A stretch of DNA of 45,487 nucleotides, from positions 1 to 45,487 of the forward strand of contig JAMWZA010000029.1 in assembly GCA_024305105.1 (NCBI GenBank), written 5' to 3'. This document shows, piece after piece, positions 1 to 8,846 of this stretch (positions within the stretch are counted from its first letter, which is position 1; each line of letters starts with the position of its first letter). The notes under the pieces were generated by a model, which saw only the letters and a list, made by a program, of their open reading frames with translations, did no database searches and was not told where the DNA came from. The DNA comes from Marinoscillum sp. Its GTDB lineage: Bacteria > Bacteroidota > Bacteroidia > Cytophagales > Cyclobacteriaceae. The position numbers and the translations under genes are program-made.

Positions 1-108
1 CGCATTTATTATACTATTTCAATATTAAATATTAATAAATAAAGTCTGTTTCTTGGTTATTCTCTGTCTATTGGTTTATTTTAGACTTCCAGCTAATAGA
101 ATAGACAG

Positions 109-618
109 ATGTATAATGCCCTAACAATTGCTCACTATTTCGTGAGTAAATCCATCAATTCCAATGTTAAAATAACTGTTCATCAGGCCGAATTCATGGT
201 GCTTTTTGCACATGGGTGGCATCTGGCCATTGATGGCAGACCATTGATCCATGATCAGGCAAAAGCATGGCGACATGGACCTGTAATTGAAGTTGTCCAT
301 AAGTTTTACAGTAAACAAAAGGACATTGCTGCCATATTGAATATAGAAATGATGGAGCAAATCAAAGATCGGGATCGAGATTTTCTCGATGGTTTGTGGA
401 GGTATTATATCGATTTGAGTGAAATCCAAATGCTCGACTTATGTACTGATTATGGTACGCCATGGTACATGGTTCATGGAAAAAGCTCAGGAGCATTGTT
501 GATAGATGATAAGCGCATTAAACAGCACTATCGATTGCTACATATTTCTCATCCCGAATTTGCAGATATAGACGATCCATTTTCTACACTTGGTTTGGAA
601 GGTAGAATAGGGGCTTAG
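109..618 (+). CDS. Panacea/SocA-like domain protein
   Basis: A 169-residue cytoplasmic protein with no signal peptide or membrane segment. The pattern YNALTIAHYFVSKS near the N-terminus, then a run around IHDQAKAWRHGPVIEVVHKFY, is typical of the Panacea (SocA-like, formerly DUF4065/GepA) family. Members of that family often act as antitoxins or proteolysis adaptors for varied partner toxins. The ATG at 109 is the natural start because it leads directly into the conserved helix. No toxin-like gene lies downstream: the next gene converges with a gap of one base. Any partner would have to lie left of base 1, in sequence not shown. The family call is fairly secure. The toxin-antitoxin role here is unproven. 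Confidence 0.75.
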   Translation: MYNALTIAHYFVSKSINSNVKITVHQAEFMVLFAHGWHLAIDGRPLIHDQAKAWRHGPVIEVVHKFYSKQKDIAAILNIEMMEQIKDRDRDFLDGLWRYYIDLSEIQMLDLCTDYGTPWYMVHGKSSGALLIDDKRIKQHYRLLHISHPEFADIDDPFSTLGLEGRIGA

Positions 619-619
619 G

Positions 620-2110
620 TTATTTGCTTGACGATGATCTTTTGTATTTGGCAAGCTCAGATGTTGGTGCCAGTACCGTTTGATTGTTCCAGATATCAGG
701 GGAATTGCTGATCTCTTTCCTAAATGTAATCTTTTTTGGTTCTTCAGCTTTCGTGTACTGCTCCTCAGTAATAGGGTTTCGATCCATTACCAGCAGCTCC
801 ACACGGTCATTGATATCAAAATACAGATCTAGATCCATACTTAAAGTATTGACGGTTTTGTCCCAGAGGAATCGTTTTTCTTTCTTAACAAACGAGAAAT
901 TCCGATCTATCGAGGCTGTTTCATGTTCATAAGCATTGATGTATTTCAGGAGATAACCGTCTTTGGTATGTTCCCAGATGACCCGAGCGCCTTTTCCATC
1001 AACTGAATGACCAATGCCTAGCAGGTGAAAGTTTTCATCGCTCTTGCCAGAGGCATAAGCGAAATCTACCTGTAGTACGCCATAGGTAGCGGTAGAGCAG
1101 TATATCACGCCTTCAAATAGTCCACCCATTTTGGGTTTGAAGCTTACCTGATAGACCAGTTCGTCATTGACAATAGTTACTTCTCCTTTAGTATATCGAT
1201 ATTTTCCAGGTTTGGTTATAAACTCCCAGTTGTCACTGGAAATATCCGCATAGCGCTTTTGGTAAGCATTGATTGAGCTTTTGAGGTAGGATGTTTCATT
1301 GAGGTAAATAGTATCCGCTGTTCCGTCGCTATTGGCAGTATCCATGTCTGCTTTAAAAGAGAGGATACCCGTTTTTATTTTAAAGTACTGATCTTCGTTT
1401 TTGATGCTCTCTTTAATACTTTCTCCAAATCCTTTAAACTTGTTTTCCAATTCTTCTCCTAAATCCTGCATGGATTGCTCCTCCAGAGATACTGCGTCAA
1501 GAGGAATTAGTTTTGAGTCATTACCATAGTGATATACCTCTACAATAGCGTCTTTGTACTCGACAAACTCATTTGGTAGTTTATCCAAAGCATCTCGAAT
1601 CACATCGGGATCAAGTCCCAAAAAATCTGACTCCTTAATCTTCATCTGATTTGCATTTGGGAATTTGGCCTTTTCATATTCATGCAGAAAAATGTGTTGT
1701 CGCTCATTAATTTCCGGATGATTCGAATCAAAATTCTCCTCAATCTTTTCAATGATCTCTTTAGCTGTAAGTTCACGGGACAGGATACTTATCTCATTGA
1801 GCGATATGGATACTGGTTTGAGCAAAATCTCCTTCGGTACTTCAGCGATCACCTTTTTATAACGATCATAACCAATATGACTTACTACAAGCGTATCACC
1901 AGGTTGGTATGTTTCTTTACCAAGTATGAATTTTCCTTCTGCATTGGCTACTGTACCAGAACTTTTGCCGGCTATACCTACAGTACAAAAGGGTAGCGGT
2001 CCTCTGGTTTCTTCATCTAAGATCATTCCCACGAGTGACTGAGAAGATGCGGAAAACGTAAGACTCAGTAAAGTGAGTACTAGTGTGAGTGAGTTGAGTT
2101 TTTGATTCAT
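620..2110 (-). CDS. Exported protein with N-terminal CarboxypepD_reg-like domain
   Basis: A 496-residue protein. Residues 1 to about 24 form a signal peptide ending in a SASSQS-like cleavage region. Residues about 25-105 are a carboxypeptidase-regulatory-like beta-sandwich (GMILDEETRGPLPFCTVGI, then the GTVANAEGKFIL strand pair), the same plug-preceding fold seen in SusC proteins, but no TonB-dependent barrel follows. The remaining ~390 residues are rich in beta-strand patterns and resemble periplasmic or outer-membrane-associated Bacteroidota proteins of unassigned function. It is last in a minus-strand run, 86 bases after the NIPSNAP gene, so co-transcription is possible but not shown. The exact family is not recognised; DUF5686-like proteins share the N-terminal layout. 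Confidence 0.7.
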   Translation of the reverse strand: MNQKLNSLTLVLTLLSLTFSASSQSLVGMILDEETRGPLPFCTVGIAGKSSGTVANAEGKFILGKETYQPGDTLVVSHIGYDRYKKVIAEVPKEILLKPVSISLNEISILSRELTAKEIIEKIEENFDSNHPEINERQHIFLHEYEKAKFPNANQMKIKESDFLGLDPDVIRDALDKLPNEFVEYKDAIVEVYHYGNDSKLIPLDAVSLEEQSMQDLGEELENKFKGFGESIKESIKNEDQYFKIKTGILSFKADMDTANSDGTADTIYLNETSYLKSSINAYQKRYADISSDNWEFITKPGKYRYTKGEVTIVNDELVYQVSFKPKMGGLFEGVIYCSTATYGVLQVDFAYASGKSDENFHLLGIGHSVDGKGARVIWEHTKDGYLLKYINAYEHETASIDRNFSFVKKEKRFLWDKTVNTLSMDLDLYFDINDRVELLVMDRNPITEEQYTKAEEPKKITFRKEISNSPDIWNNQTVLAPTSELAKYKRSSSSK

Positions 2111-2196
2111 ATGGCTTAGATGAATAATCTACCGAAATGGTTGCATCGGTGGTTAGCTAAACTCCTTTACGATGAAACAGGGTTTTTATTGCTCGA

Positions 2197-2973
2197 TTAA
2201 AAATCAGAAAAAGGTAATGGTTTTAGGAAGATCAAATCAGCCTTTGATACATTGTTGTCATACTGATTGTCACCAATGAGCTTTTTCCATTGCGGATCGT
2301 CTACAAACTGCTTCCACTTCTGGTCTCTTTCCTCTCTGTTGTTGAAAGCTGTCAGGTACATTAGATTCGGCATATTAGAGCCAGCCAATACTTCGCCATA
2401 AAAGGCAGCATTGAAGTCTAATTTGCTGAAAAGGCCAATTTCATCTCCCGCATTAAACATTTTCACCTTATTAACGAAAAAGGTTTCTGTGGGACTTTCA
2501 TAGCTTCTTAGTTCGTAAATACGCTCTGATTTTGGAGCTGAAAGATCAGGGATCTTAAATCTGGGGTGATCTTCGAATGCTTTCAGTACAGTTAGCTCAA
2601 TGCGAGCATATGGAGCCTGATCATGAGTGGCATTGATGTATGCTTCTGCGCTTAATTGATAGGCTTTATCACTAGAGATGCTTTCTTCAAGTGTTGCTAA
2701 TTGATTTAAGTCACTGAATGGAATGAGGAGGTAGTATGAATTATTGAACACTTGATCGTCTATACCTTCCAGTTCTATGTTCTTAAATACACCGACAGCT
2801 TCAATGCCAACTCGTTTAAGTGCTGGTAAGTATGTTTTTTCAAAATAAGTTTCCAGTACTTGACTTTGATATTCCTGATTGATCTGATACTCTTTGATTA
2901 GGTAATATTCCGGGGGTTGGGACTGCACGGCTAGTGAGGTCGAAAACAGCAGTATCAGAAATAGTTTGTTCAT
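2197..2973 (-). CDS. Exported NIPSNAP-family protein
   Basis: A 258-residue protein with a clear signal peptide (MNKLFLILLFSTSLAVQSQ). It carries two ferredoxin-like NIPSNAP-type halves. The second begins near residue 151 with RIYELRSYESPT, the usual NIPSNAP opening, and contains the FNNREERDQKWKQF stretch typical of the family. The first half (YLIKEYQINQEYQSQVLETYF) is a diverged copy. In Bacteroidota these exported two-domain proteins are common and their biochemical function is unknown. The gene lies 39 bases after the ThuA-like gene on the same strand, which suggests one transcript led by the membrane regulator. Confidence 0.8.
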   Translation of the reverse strand: MNKLFLILLFSTSLAVQSQPPEYYLIKEYQINQEYQSQVLETYFEKTYLPALKRVGIEAVGVFKNIELEGIDDQVFNNSYYLLIPFSDLNQLATLEESISSDKAYQLSAEAYINATHDQAPYARIELTVLKAFEDHPRFKIPDLSAPKSERIYELRSYESPTETFFVNKVKMFNAGDEIGLFSKLDFNAAFYGEVLAGSNMPNLMYLTAFNNREERDQKWKQFVDDPQWKKLIGDNQYDNNVSKADLIFLKPLPFSDF

Positions 2974-3012
2974 GGTTCGATTGTTTACTAGAGAAGATAA
3001 GCGAAAATAGCT

Positions 3013-3714
3013 TCAATTGATCAGCCAGAGTAGTGCCTTGTCAATCATTTTGATAAAACGGGAGTCTGAATAAGTATCATCTGTATGCCCAAGGGCTGTG
3101 TAGAAAGAACGACCGCCTTCAAATTCATGATACCAGGTGATAGGATGTGTTTCTCCCATGGTTCCGCCCTGATAGGCGTTTTTATCTACCCACATGATAG
3201 GATTTAGGTTCTGAGGAAGTGGGGTCTTAAAGTTGTACCATTCGTCTGTTTTAAGCCAGGTAGAATCTAAATGATTGGTCATTGGTGAGTTTGTATCTAT
3301 CAATACCGTGCCTTGCTGTAGAGGTGGATGATCCTGGAAGTGTCGCCCCACCAGTTTTTCATACCATGGCCAGTCATATTCGGTACAGCTTGCACAGTGA
3401 ATGCCCAGAAAGCCGCCTCCATTATGAAGAAAGGTTTGCAACGCCTCTTGCCCAGAGTCATCCAGGATGTCACCAGAGGTGTTTAAGAAGATTATCACAT
3501 CTATCTCCTGAAGGTTTTTCGTGTTAATAGAACTAGAGTCTTCAGTGAAGTGAATAGTATAAGTCCTCTGGTTAGCTATGCTTTGTAGCATGTCTTGCCC
3601 TGAAGCGATGCTGACATGTCTGAAACCATTGGTTTTACTCATCACAAGTAGGTTTTGGGAGTGGAGTGGAATGATTAAAATTATCATTAAAATGACTGTG
3701 CTGATTCTTTTCAT
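3013..3714 (-). CDS. Exported ThuA-like (trehalose-utilization type) protein
   Basis: A 233-residue protein with a signal peptide (MKRISTVILMIILIIPLHSQ), then a single ThuA/glutamine-amidotransferase-like fold. The N-terminal strand LLVMSKTNGFRH, the nucleophile-elbow-like GGGFLGIHCAS near residue 105, and the late WYHEFEGGRSFYTALGH block are diagnostic of the family. The length matches stand-alone ThuA proteins. The start ATG overlaps the stop of the preceding regulator gene by four bases (positions 3711-3714), so the two are translationally coupled. ThuA proteins are linked to sugar metabolism, often in Bacteroidota sugar loci, but the exact reaction is not settled. Export suggests action on sugars in the periplasm. 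The substrate is unknown. Confidence 0.82.
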   Translation of the reverse strand: MKRISTVILMIILIIPLHSQNLLVMSKTNGFRHVSIASGQDMLQSIANQRTYTIHFTEDSSSINTKNLQEIDVIIFLNTSGDILDDSGQEALQTFLHNGGGFLGIHCASCTEYDWPWYEKLVGRHFQDHPPLQQGTVLIDTNSPMTNHLDSTWLKTDEWYNFKTPLPQNLNPIMWVDKNAYQGGTMGETHPITWYHEFEGGRSFYTALGHTDDTYSDSRFIKMIDKALLWLIN

Positions 3715-6602
3715 GAATACTCCATCATATATTCGACCAGATTAACTTCTCTGCTAATATCCAACTTCTTCCGCAATCTGTACCTGCTGATTTCTACACC
3801 ACGTACCGAAATGTTCAATAGATTGGCGATCTCCTTAGATGACATGTTCATTCTTAAGTAGGCACAGAGCTTGATTTCCTGCGGAGTAAGTGTAGGGTGA
3901 TCCTTTTTCACATTCGATAAGAAATCACCATGAACCTGATCAAAATGTTTGGTGAACTGTTCCCATCCTTCATCTTCGGATAAGTTTCGATCTATGTCTC
4001 GAATGATCTTTTTAAAATCTTTAGGGCCGTTCTTAGTGGATTCCTTTAACGCGTCACGGACAGAAAGCATGAACTCGTTCTTATTGATCAAGTGCATAGT
4101 CGTAGTGGCCAATTCCCGGTTTTTATGATCAATTTCGGATCGTAGCTTGTCATTCCGCAGTTTGGAAATTTGTTCTTCAGATTTTTTGGATACTTCTACC
4201 AGCTCATGATCTTTTCGCATCAATTCACGCTTCTGGTTGATGGTAAGCACTGCTTTGTCCTTCTTGTGCTTGATATCGAGAATAAACATGGACACACCAA
4301 AAACGGCTACCAATACCAGCGCATATGCTATATAAGCCGCTTTTGAGCGGTACCAGGGAGGATAAACTCTAAAAGTATAAGTAGCTTCTTCACTTATTTC
4401 ATCAAAAACATTCCTACTTCGTACACGAAAAGTGTAATCCCCTTGCGAAAGATTGGTGTATTCTTTTTCGGTATTCTTACTCCATTCAGACCAGTCCTTT
4501 TCAAAATTCTCTAGCATAAATTGGAATTCCAACTCGTCTTGCCCATCGAAGTAAGGAGCCGCATAGCTAAATCTGAGCGATGAGAAGAAGGCAGGAAGAG
4601 ATGGTATCTCGTCAGTGTAAATAGTGCTATCACTTGCACCTCCGTAGAGCGTTTCATCAGTTTTCGTCTTGGCCGTTACACTTCTGATGAATGCTTTGAA
4701 CGGTTGATTTCTCAACTTACGGATGCTCGGGTTGTAATGAATAAAGCCTTCTTTGGCCCCAAAAAAGACGTTCTCATGGTCAATGATACTGACATTCTCC
4801 AAGTCATCTGAAAGGTATTTGATGATGCGGCTAAAAGCGGCTGTATGTTTTTCGTAACCACCAAAAGGGTTTCTAGCCAGGTAGCCAATGGTATTATTAC
4901 TTAGGAAATAGATGTTACCAGCTACATCCTGACTCAGCTCACTCACGTGTGTATCTCTTCCCAAATATGTTTCCAGCTCATCCACATGTGTCATTGAATC
5001 ATACTCGTGGTTATAGGTGTAAATGCCTCGTTCTGCCGCAAAAATTAATTGATCACTCAGATTGAAAACATTAATGAGAATATTGGAGGGAAAGCCTGAG
5101 TCTGCTCCATAAAACTGAATGTTGGAAGCCTCTAGATTGGTGCGGTCTAAAGCGATTTTATAGACTCCTTTATAGCCATGTGTCATGAATAGGGTAGTGT
5201 CATTCATGAATTCAAATACCCTACTGGATTCATTGAAATTCATAACCTGCTCATGGGAATCTAAATTATTAGGGTCCAGAATATTGAACCCCTCATATCC
5301 ACCCATTAATAGTTGATCCGTTTTGGGGATTTTCATTAGTTTCCAAACACCCGACTCATTATAAAATTTTTCCGCACGGCCTTTATTCACAACAAAAGCT
5401 CCCTCGTGATGTGATAGGTATAATTTGTCATCGATGCTTTGGAGGTTGTAGACTTGCCCGCCAGAGTTTACAACTATTCTATATTGCTGAGCTTCTTCTG
5501 CAATGGGGTCAGGCTGTATGTTTTGATAAAACAAACCATTGCTTGTGCCCAAAAATAATTGATCGTTATGCAAGAGCGCTGTGTAACCCGTGCCTGGTAA
5601 ACCAGATTGTTCATCAATTAGTGAGAATGGGGAACCAAGCTCCACCATGGTTATTCCGTTATTCAGTCCCAACCAAAGGTTGTTAAAGCGGTCTTCATGT
5701 AGCGAAAGGACTGTTCTATTATTTAGCCCTTTTCCCTTGGTAAGGTGTTTTACAATTTCACCTTCACTGCTCATGAGGAGTAAACCATTGTTTTGAGTTC
5801 CAATGGCGATATTGTTGTTTGATAATAATGTGGCTTGATTGATTTGCGATTCTAAGAGAAACTCGTTTGCACCAATAAGCCATTTTACGAATTGGTTTTC
5901 TTTACGAACAAAGACATTTCCATCTTCCTGAAAAATCAACAAACTGTTGTTTTTATGTGGAAGGATCGCCTTTACCGAGCTTCTTTTTAAAACCTCACTA
6001 CCAGCGAGATGCTCAAATTGCTCGCCATTCCATTTACTCAGGCCTTTTTCCGGAACATAGGTGAAAAGCATTTCACCAACAACAAAAGCCATTTCCGAAC
6101 CAAAGGATTCAGTCATCCATTCCAGTTTATTGTCTTTATACTCCAGAATTCCCTGGTAAGAGGAGAATAGAATGGAATTGTCGTATTTGACAATTCGCCA
6201 GACATCTTCAAGTGGACGCTGAGAAATTTCGAGTTGGTCTCGAATACTGACAAATTTCAAGAAGCCAGTGGAGTCAGGTGTAAAATAGCCTAACTGGTTT
6301 TGACCGCCACCGTAAATCTTCCCGTCTATATCAATGAAGAGCGACCTTAGGCGGGTGTTGTTTTGAACAACGTACCTTCTCCAGCTGACTCCATCATACT
6401 CCAGCAGTCCGAAGTTGTTGGCAACATAGATAAACCCACGCTTATCTTCTTTGATGTCCCAGTTTTGAATACCTCCATCATAATCGTTTGTGTTGAAGGT
6501 TTTAGTTAAAGGGATTTTGGAAAATCCGTAATGATCTTGCTGCCCCATTGCAATTATGGAAGTGAAAACAAGGTATAGGAATAGTTGGTATCGATTCATC
6601 AT
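3711..6602 (-). CDS. Membrane one-component regulator: Reg_prop propeller, Y_Y_Y domain, LuxR-type HTH
   Basis: A 963-residue regulator. It has an N-terminal signal peptide, then about 14 propeller-type repeats in a sensor region (residues ~30-670; the repeat count is approximate), with blades such as GFIYVANNFGLLEYDG and NNLWLGLNNGITMVE. A Y_Y_Y immunoglobulin-like domain follows (~680-742), then one transmembrane helix (~745-772) and a charged coiled coil. It ends in a LuxR/GerE helix-turn-helix at 904-963 (TLTPQEIKLCAYLRMNMSSK, then EIANLLNISVRGVEISRYR). There is no histidine kinase or receiver domain, so ligand sensing outside the membrane would act directly on the DNA-binding end, as in SusR-like regulators. 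It is divergent from the GH16/SusCD operon and is its likely activator, with the 11-bp repeat array in the shared spacer as a candidate target. Confidence 0.88.
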   Translation of the reverse strand: MMNRYQLFLYLVFTSIIAMGQQDHYGFSKIPLTKTFNTNDYDGGIQNWDIKEDKRGFIYVANNFGLLEYDGVSWRRYVVQNNTRLRSLFIDIDGKIYGGGQNQLGYFTPDSTGFLKFVSIRDQLEISQRPLEDVWRIVKYDNSILFSSYQGILEYKDNKLEWMTESFGSEMAFVVGEMLFTYVPEKGLSKWNGEQFEHLAGSEVLKRSSVKAILPHKNNSLLIFQEDGNVFVRKENQFVKWLIGANEFLLESQINQATLLSNNNIAIGTQNNGLLLMSSEGEIVKHLTKGKGLNNRTVLSLHEDRFNNLWLGLNNGITMVELGSPFSLIDEQSGLPGTGYTALLHNDQLFLGTSNGLFYQNIQPDPIAEEAQQYRIVVNSGGQVYNLQSIDDKLYLSHHEGAFVVNKGRAEKFYNESGVWKLMKIPKTDQLLMGGYEGFNILDPNNLDSHEQVMNFNESSRVFEFMNDTTLFMTHGYKGVYKIALDRTNLEASNIQFYGADSGFPSNILINVFNLSDQLIFAAERGIYTYNHEYDSMTHVDELETYLGRDTHVSELSQDVAGNIYFLSNNTIGYLARNPFGGYEKHTAAFSRIIKYLSDDLENVSIIDHENVFFGAKEGFIHYNPSIRKLRNQPFKAFIRSVTAKTKTDETLYGGASDSTIYTDEIPSLPAFFSSLRFSYAAPYFDGQDELEFQFMLENFEKDWSEWSKNTEKEYTNLSQGDYTFRVRSRNVFDEISEEATYTFRVYPPWYRSKAAYIAYALVLVAVFGVSMFILDIKHKKDKAVLTINQKRELMRKDHELVEVSKKSEEQISKLRNDKLRSEIDHKNRELATTTMHLINKNEFMLSVRDALKESTKNGPKDFKKIIRDIDRNLSEDEGWEQFTKHFDQVHGDFLSNVKKDHPTLTPQEIKLCAYLRMNMSSKEIANLLNISVRGVEISRYRLRKKLDISREVNLVEYMMEYS

Positions 6603-6686
6603 TGATTTTCATGAAATACCTCAAATAGGAGCTTACATGATGTGTTAGTTGAGAAATGAAAGGTAATTAAGAAATTTATAAAAAGC

Positions 6687-6714
6687 GCCTATATGATCAT
6701 TATATGCCTATATG
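6687..6714 (+). repeat. Pair of 9-bp direct repeats GCCTATATG, 19 bp apart
   Basis: GCCTATATG occurs at 6687-6695 and again at 6706-6714. Between the copies lies the 8-bp palindrome ATGATCAT (6693-6700). The arrangement resembles a protein-binding site in the divergent spacer. No regulator can be assigned from sequence alone. Confidence 0.5.
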
Positions 6715-6722
6715 TCTAGCTG

Positions 6723-6777
6723 TTGATGTAGTGTTGTTGTAATGTTATTAGCGTATTGATGTAGTATTGATGTGGTG
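6723..6777 (+). repeat. Five tandem 11-bp repeats, candidate operator of the glucan PUL
   Basis: The units start at 6723, 6734, 6745, 6756 and 6767: TTGATGTAGTG, TTGTTGTAATG, TTATTAGCGTA, TTGATGTAGTA and TTGATGTGGTG. Four fit a TTGWTGTRRTR pattern. The third is degenerate but keeps the 11-bp register, so copies recur once per DNA helical turn on one face. The array lies about 110 bp upstream of the preferred start of the first PUL gene and about 120 bp from the regulator start. Confidence 0.65.
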
Positions 6778-6884
6778 TATTCTTCATTTTATTAGGGATG
6801 TTCTGGTCAGATTTGGAAAATGCTTATTGAAAACGTGTGCAAGTTTTCAAAATCATAAAAAGACCTATAAACGAATATCTAAAA

Positions 6885-8822
6885 ATGAAAATTATGAAGA
6901 AGTTTGAATCCTTATGGCGCTTTAATTGGTTGCCTTTAATTGCACTAATAGTTTTCACATCATGTGAACTCTTAGATAAAGAAGATGATACTGAAACTCC
7001 TGGAGAGCCAGTGGCCAGTTTTCAGTATGAGGTAAGCTCAGAAGATTGGGCTGAAGTAAATTTTACTAATTTCTCTCAGAATGCGACCTCCTACAGTTGG
7101 GATTTTGGGGATGATTCTGAGTTGTCTACCGAAGAGAATCCAGTTCATACTTTTGGTGAAGGTGGGACTTACACAGTGACACTTACTTCAGCAAATGATG
7201 ATGGAGTTTCAGCGACCAAATCGGAAACAGTAGAAATAACAGATCCATTGGCAGCTCAGAGAACACTCATAGGTGAGAGTGGCAAAACATGGCATTTGCT
7301 GGCTGACGTGGAAGGTGGTACGAAAGCGGTATTTGAGGTAGGTCCGTCTGACCGTTCGGCCTTCTGGTGGGCTTTTGGAATCAGTGCACAAATTTGTGAA
7401 CGATCATGTATTTTCAATGATACATGGACATTTAACACTGACGGGACATTTACTTTTGACAACCAGGGCGATGCTTTTGCCGAGGGTGCTTTCAAGGAAG
7501 ATCTAATGTTCACCTGTTTTGATGCTACAGTAGCTGATAACTGGGTTGGAGAAAATGGCGAGGACTTAACTGGTTGGAACTCTGGTACACACGGTTTCAC
7601 GTATGATGCAACTTCTGCTACCTTAGAAGTAGAAGGCGGTTTTATTGGTTTACCAAAAGCAACACCTGAAGGTGAAGTTGCTGCTCCAATAGGAGGTGTG
7701 ACATATAATGTGGTGAAGTTAATTGATGCTGAGGTTGATACGTTGATTGTTGAGGTGGAGTTTGCTAATGAAGCTTCTCCTACAGGTATTGCATTTTGGA
7801 GATCAACTTTAGTAAGCTACGGTGATGAGTCAGAAGTAGTCACAGTGGGGGAATGTGAAGTGGTGGAAAGCGGAACTCCTGAGGAAGAAGCTCCAGCACC
7901 AACAGTAGCTGCTGAAAATGTAATTTCTATTTACAGTGATACCTATACTTCCATTGATGGCGTGAACCTTAATCCGGATTGGGGACAATCAACAGCTTTG
8001 ACAGGAGAGGTCATAGGTGAAGGAAATATGCTGAAACTGGCGTCATTCAACTATCAGGGGATTGACTTTGCTGGTAATGCGCAAGATGTTTCAGGTATGG
8101 ATTTCCTTCACCTTGACATGTGGACGGATAACGCTGAAACAGTAAATGTATTCTTAATTAGTGATGGAGCTGAAACTCCAGTAGCATTGACCATAAATAC
8201 AGGAGTTTGGGAAGGATATGATATTTCACTTTCTCAATTTTCAGAGGTGGTGGATCTGGCAGGCGTTATTCAATTAAAATTTGATGGAGGAGAAGGTCAG
8301 CAGACTATTTTTCTTGATAACATCTATTTCTATACAGGTGAGTCTCAATCATCTCCTTCTACTGCGGCCCCTACTCCAACTCATGCTGCTGCTGATGTAA
8401 TCTCTATTTACAGTAATGCTTACACACCTATAGATGGAGTAGATACAAATCCTAACTGGGGACAAGCAACTGCTGTAACTGGCGAAGTAGTAGATGGTGA
8501 CGACATGCTGAAATTGGCAGGATTGAACTATCAGGGTATCGATTGGGCAGGTAACGTGCAAGATGTATCTGGTAAAACACATGTACACATAGATGTTTGG
8601 ACAGCAAATGCCACTACGATTAACCTATCATTGATTAGTTCTGGACCGCAAGAAACACCATACGCTCTAGGTATCCAGACTGGAGAGTGGGTAAGCTATG
8701 ATATTCCATTGAGTGAATATACCTCCGTTGTTGATTTGACACAGACTATTCAGTTCAAGTTTGATGATGCAGGTGCAGGAAATTCGCCAACACTATTTGT
8801 TGACAATATTTATTTCTATTAA
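6885..8822 (+). CDS. Multimodular surface lipoprotein with PKD domain and two tandem beta-sandwich modules (putative glucan-binding protein)
   Basis: About 645 residues from the preferred ATG at 6885; ATG 6894 is also possible, and an in-frame GTG at 6837 adds residues ahead of the signal and is less likely. The signal peptide ends in the lipobox VFTSC, predicting a lipoprotein. A PKD domain follows (VASFQYEVSSEDW to ETVEI, with the YSWDFGDD core), then a ~210-residue beta-rich middle region with two nearby cysteines (CERSC). Two ~140-residue homologous modules come next, starting near 7919 and 8396, each beginning VISIYS..Y and ending with a DNIYFY strand. These look like carbohydrate-binding beta-sandwiches. 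First place in the operon before GH16 and SusC fits a surface glycan-binding protein. It has no catalytic motif. The ligand is inferred, not seen. Confidence 0.75.
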   Translation: MKIMKKFESLWRFNWLPLIALIVFTSCELLDKEDDTETPGEPVASFQYEVSSEDWAEVNFTNFSQNATSYSWDFGDDSELSTEENPVHTFGEGGTYTVTLTSANDDGVSATKSETVEITDPLAAQRTLIGESGKTWHLLADVEGGTKAVFEVGPSDRSAFWWAFGISAQICERSCIFNDTWTFNTDGTFTFDNQGDAFAEGAFKEDLMFTCFDATVADNWVGENGEDLTGWNSGTHGFTYDATSATLEVEGGFIGLPKATPEGEVAAPIGGVTYNVVKLIDAEVDTLIVEVEFANEASPTGIAFWRSTLVSYGDESEVVTVGECEVVESGTPEEEAPAPTVAAENVISIYSDTYTSIDGVNLNPDWGQSTALTGEVIGEGNMLKLASFNYQGIDFAGNAQDVSGMDFLHLDMWTDNAETVNVFLISDGAETPVALTINTGVWEGYDISLSQFSEVVDLAGVIQLKFDGGEGQQTIFLDNIYFYTGESQSSPSTAAPTPTHAAADVISIYSNAYTPIDGVDTNPNWGQATAVTGEVVDGDDMLKLAGLNYQGIDWAGNVQDVSGKTHVHIDVWTANATTINLSLISSGPQETPYALGIQTGEWVSYDIPLSEYTSVVDLTQTIQFKFDDAGAGNSPTLFVDNIYFY

Positions 8823-8846
8823 GAATTCACTTCTCATATATCATCT

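Larger units (their letters stand above)
6603..6884. promoter_or_regulatory. Divergent control region between regulator and glucan-utilization operon
   Basis: A 282-base AT-rich spacer between the regulator (leftward) and the first PUL gene (rightward, ATG at 6885 preferred). It holds a pair of 9-bp repeats at 6687-6714 and a five-unit 11-bp tandem array at 6723-6777. No convincing Bacteroidota -33/-7 promoter (TTG, then TAnnTTTG) could be fixed by eye. The position makes it the natural site for activation of the operon. Confidence 0.6.

Noticed and set aside
6837-6884. GTG start at 6837 for the PKD lipoprotein
   Set aside because: It would put 16 charged residues ahead of the signal peptide. 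ATG 6885 or 6894 gives a normal lipoprotein signal.
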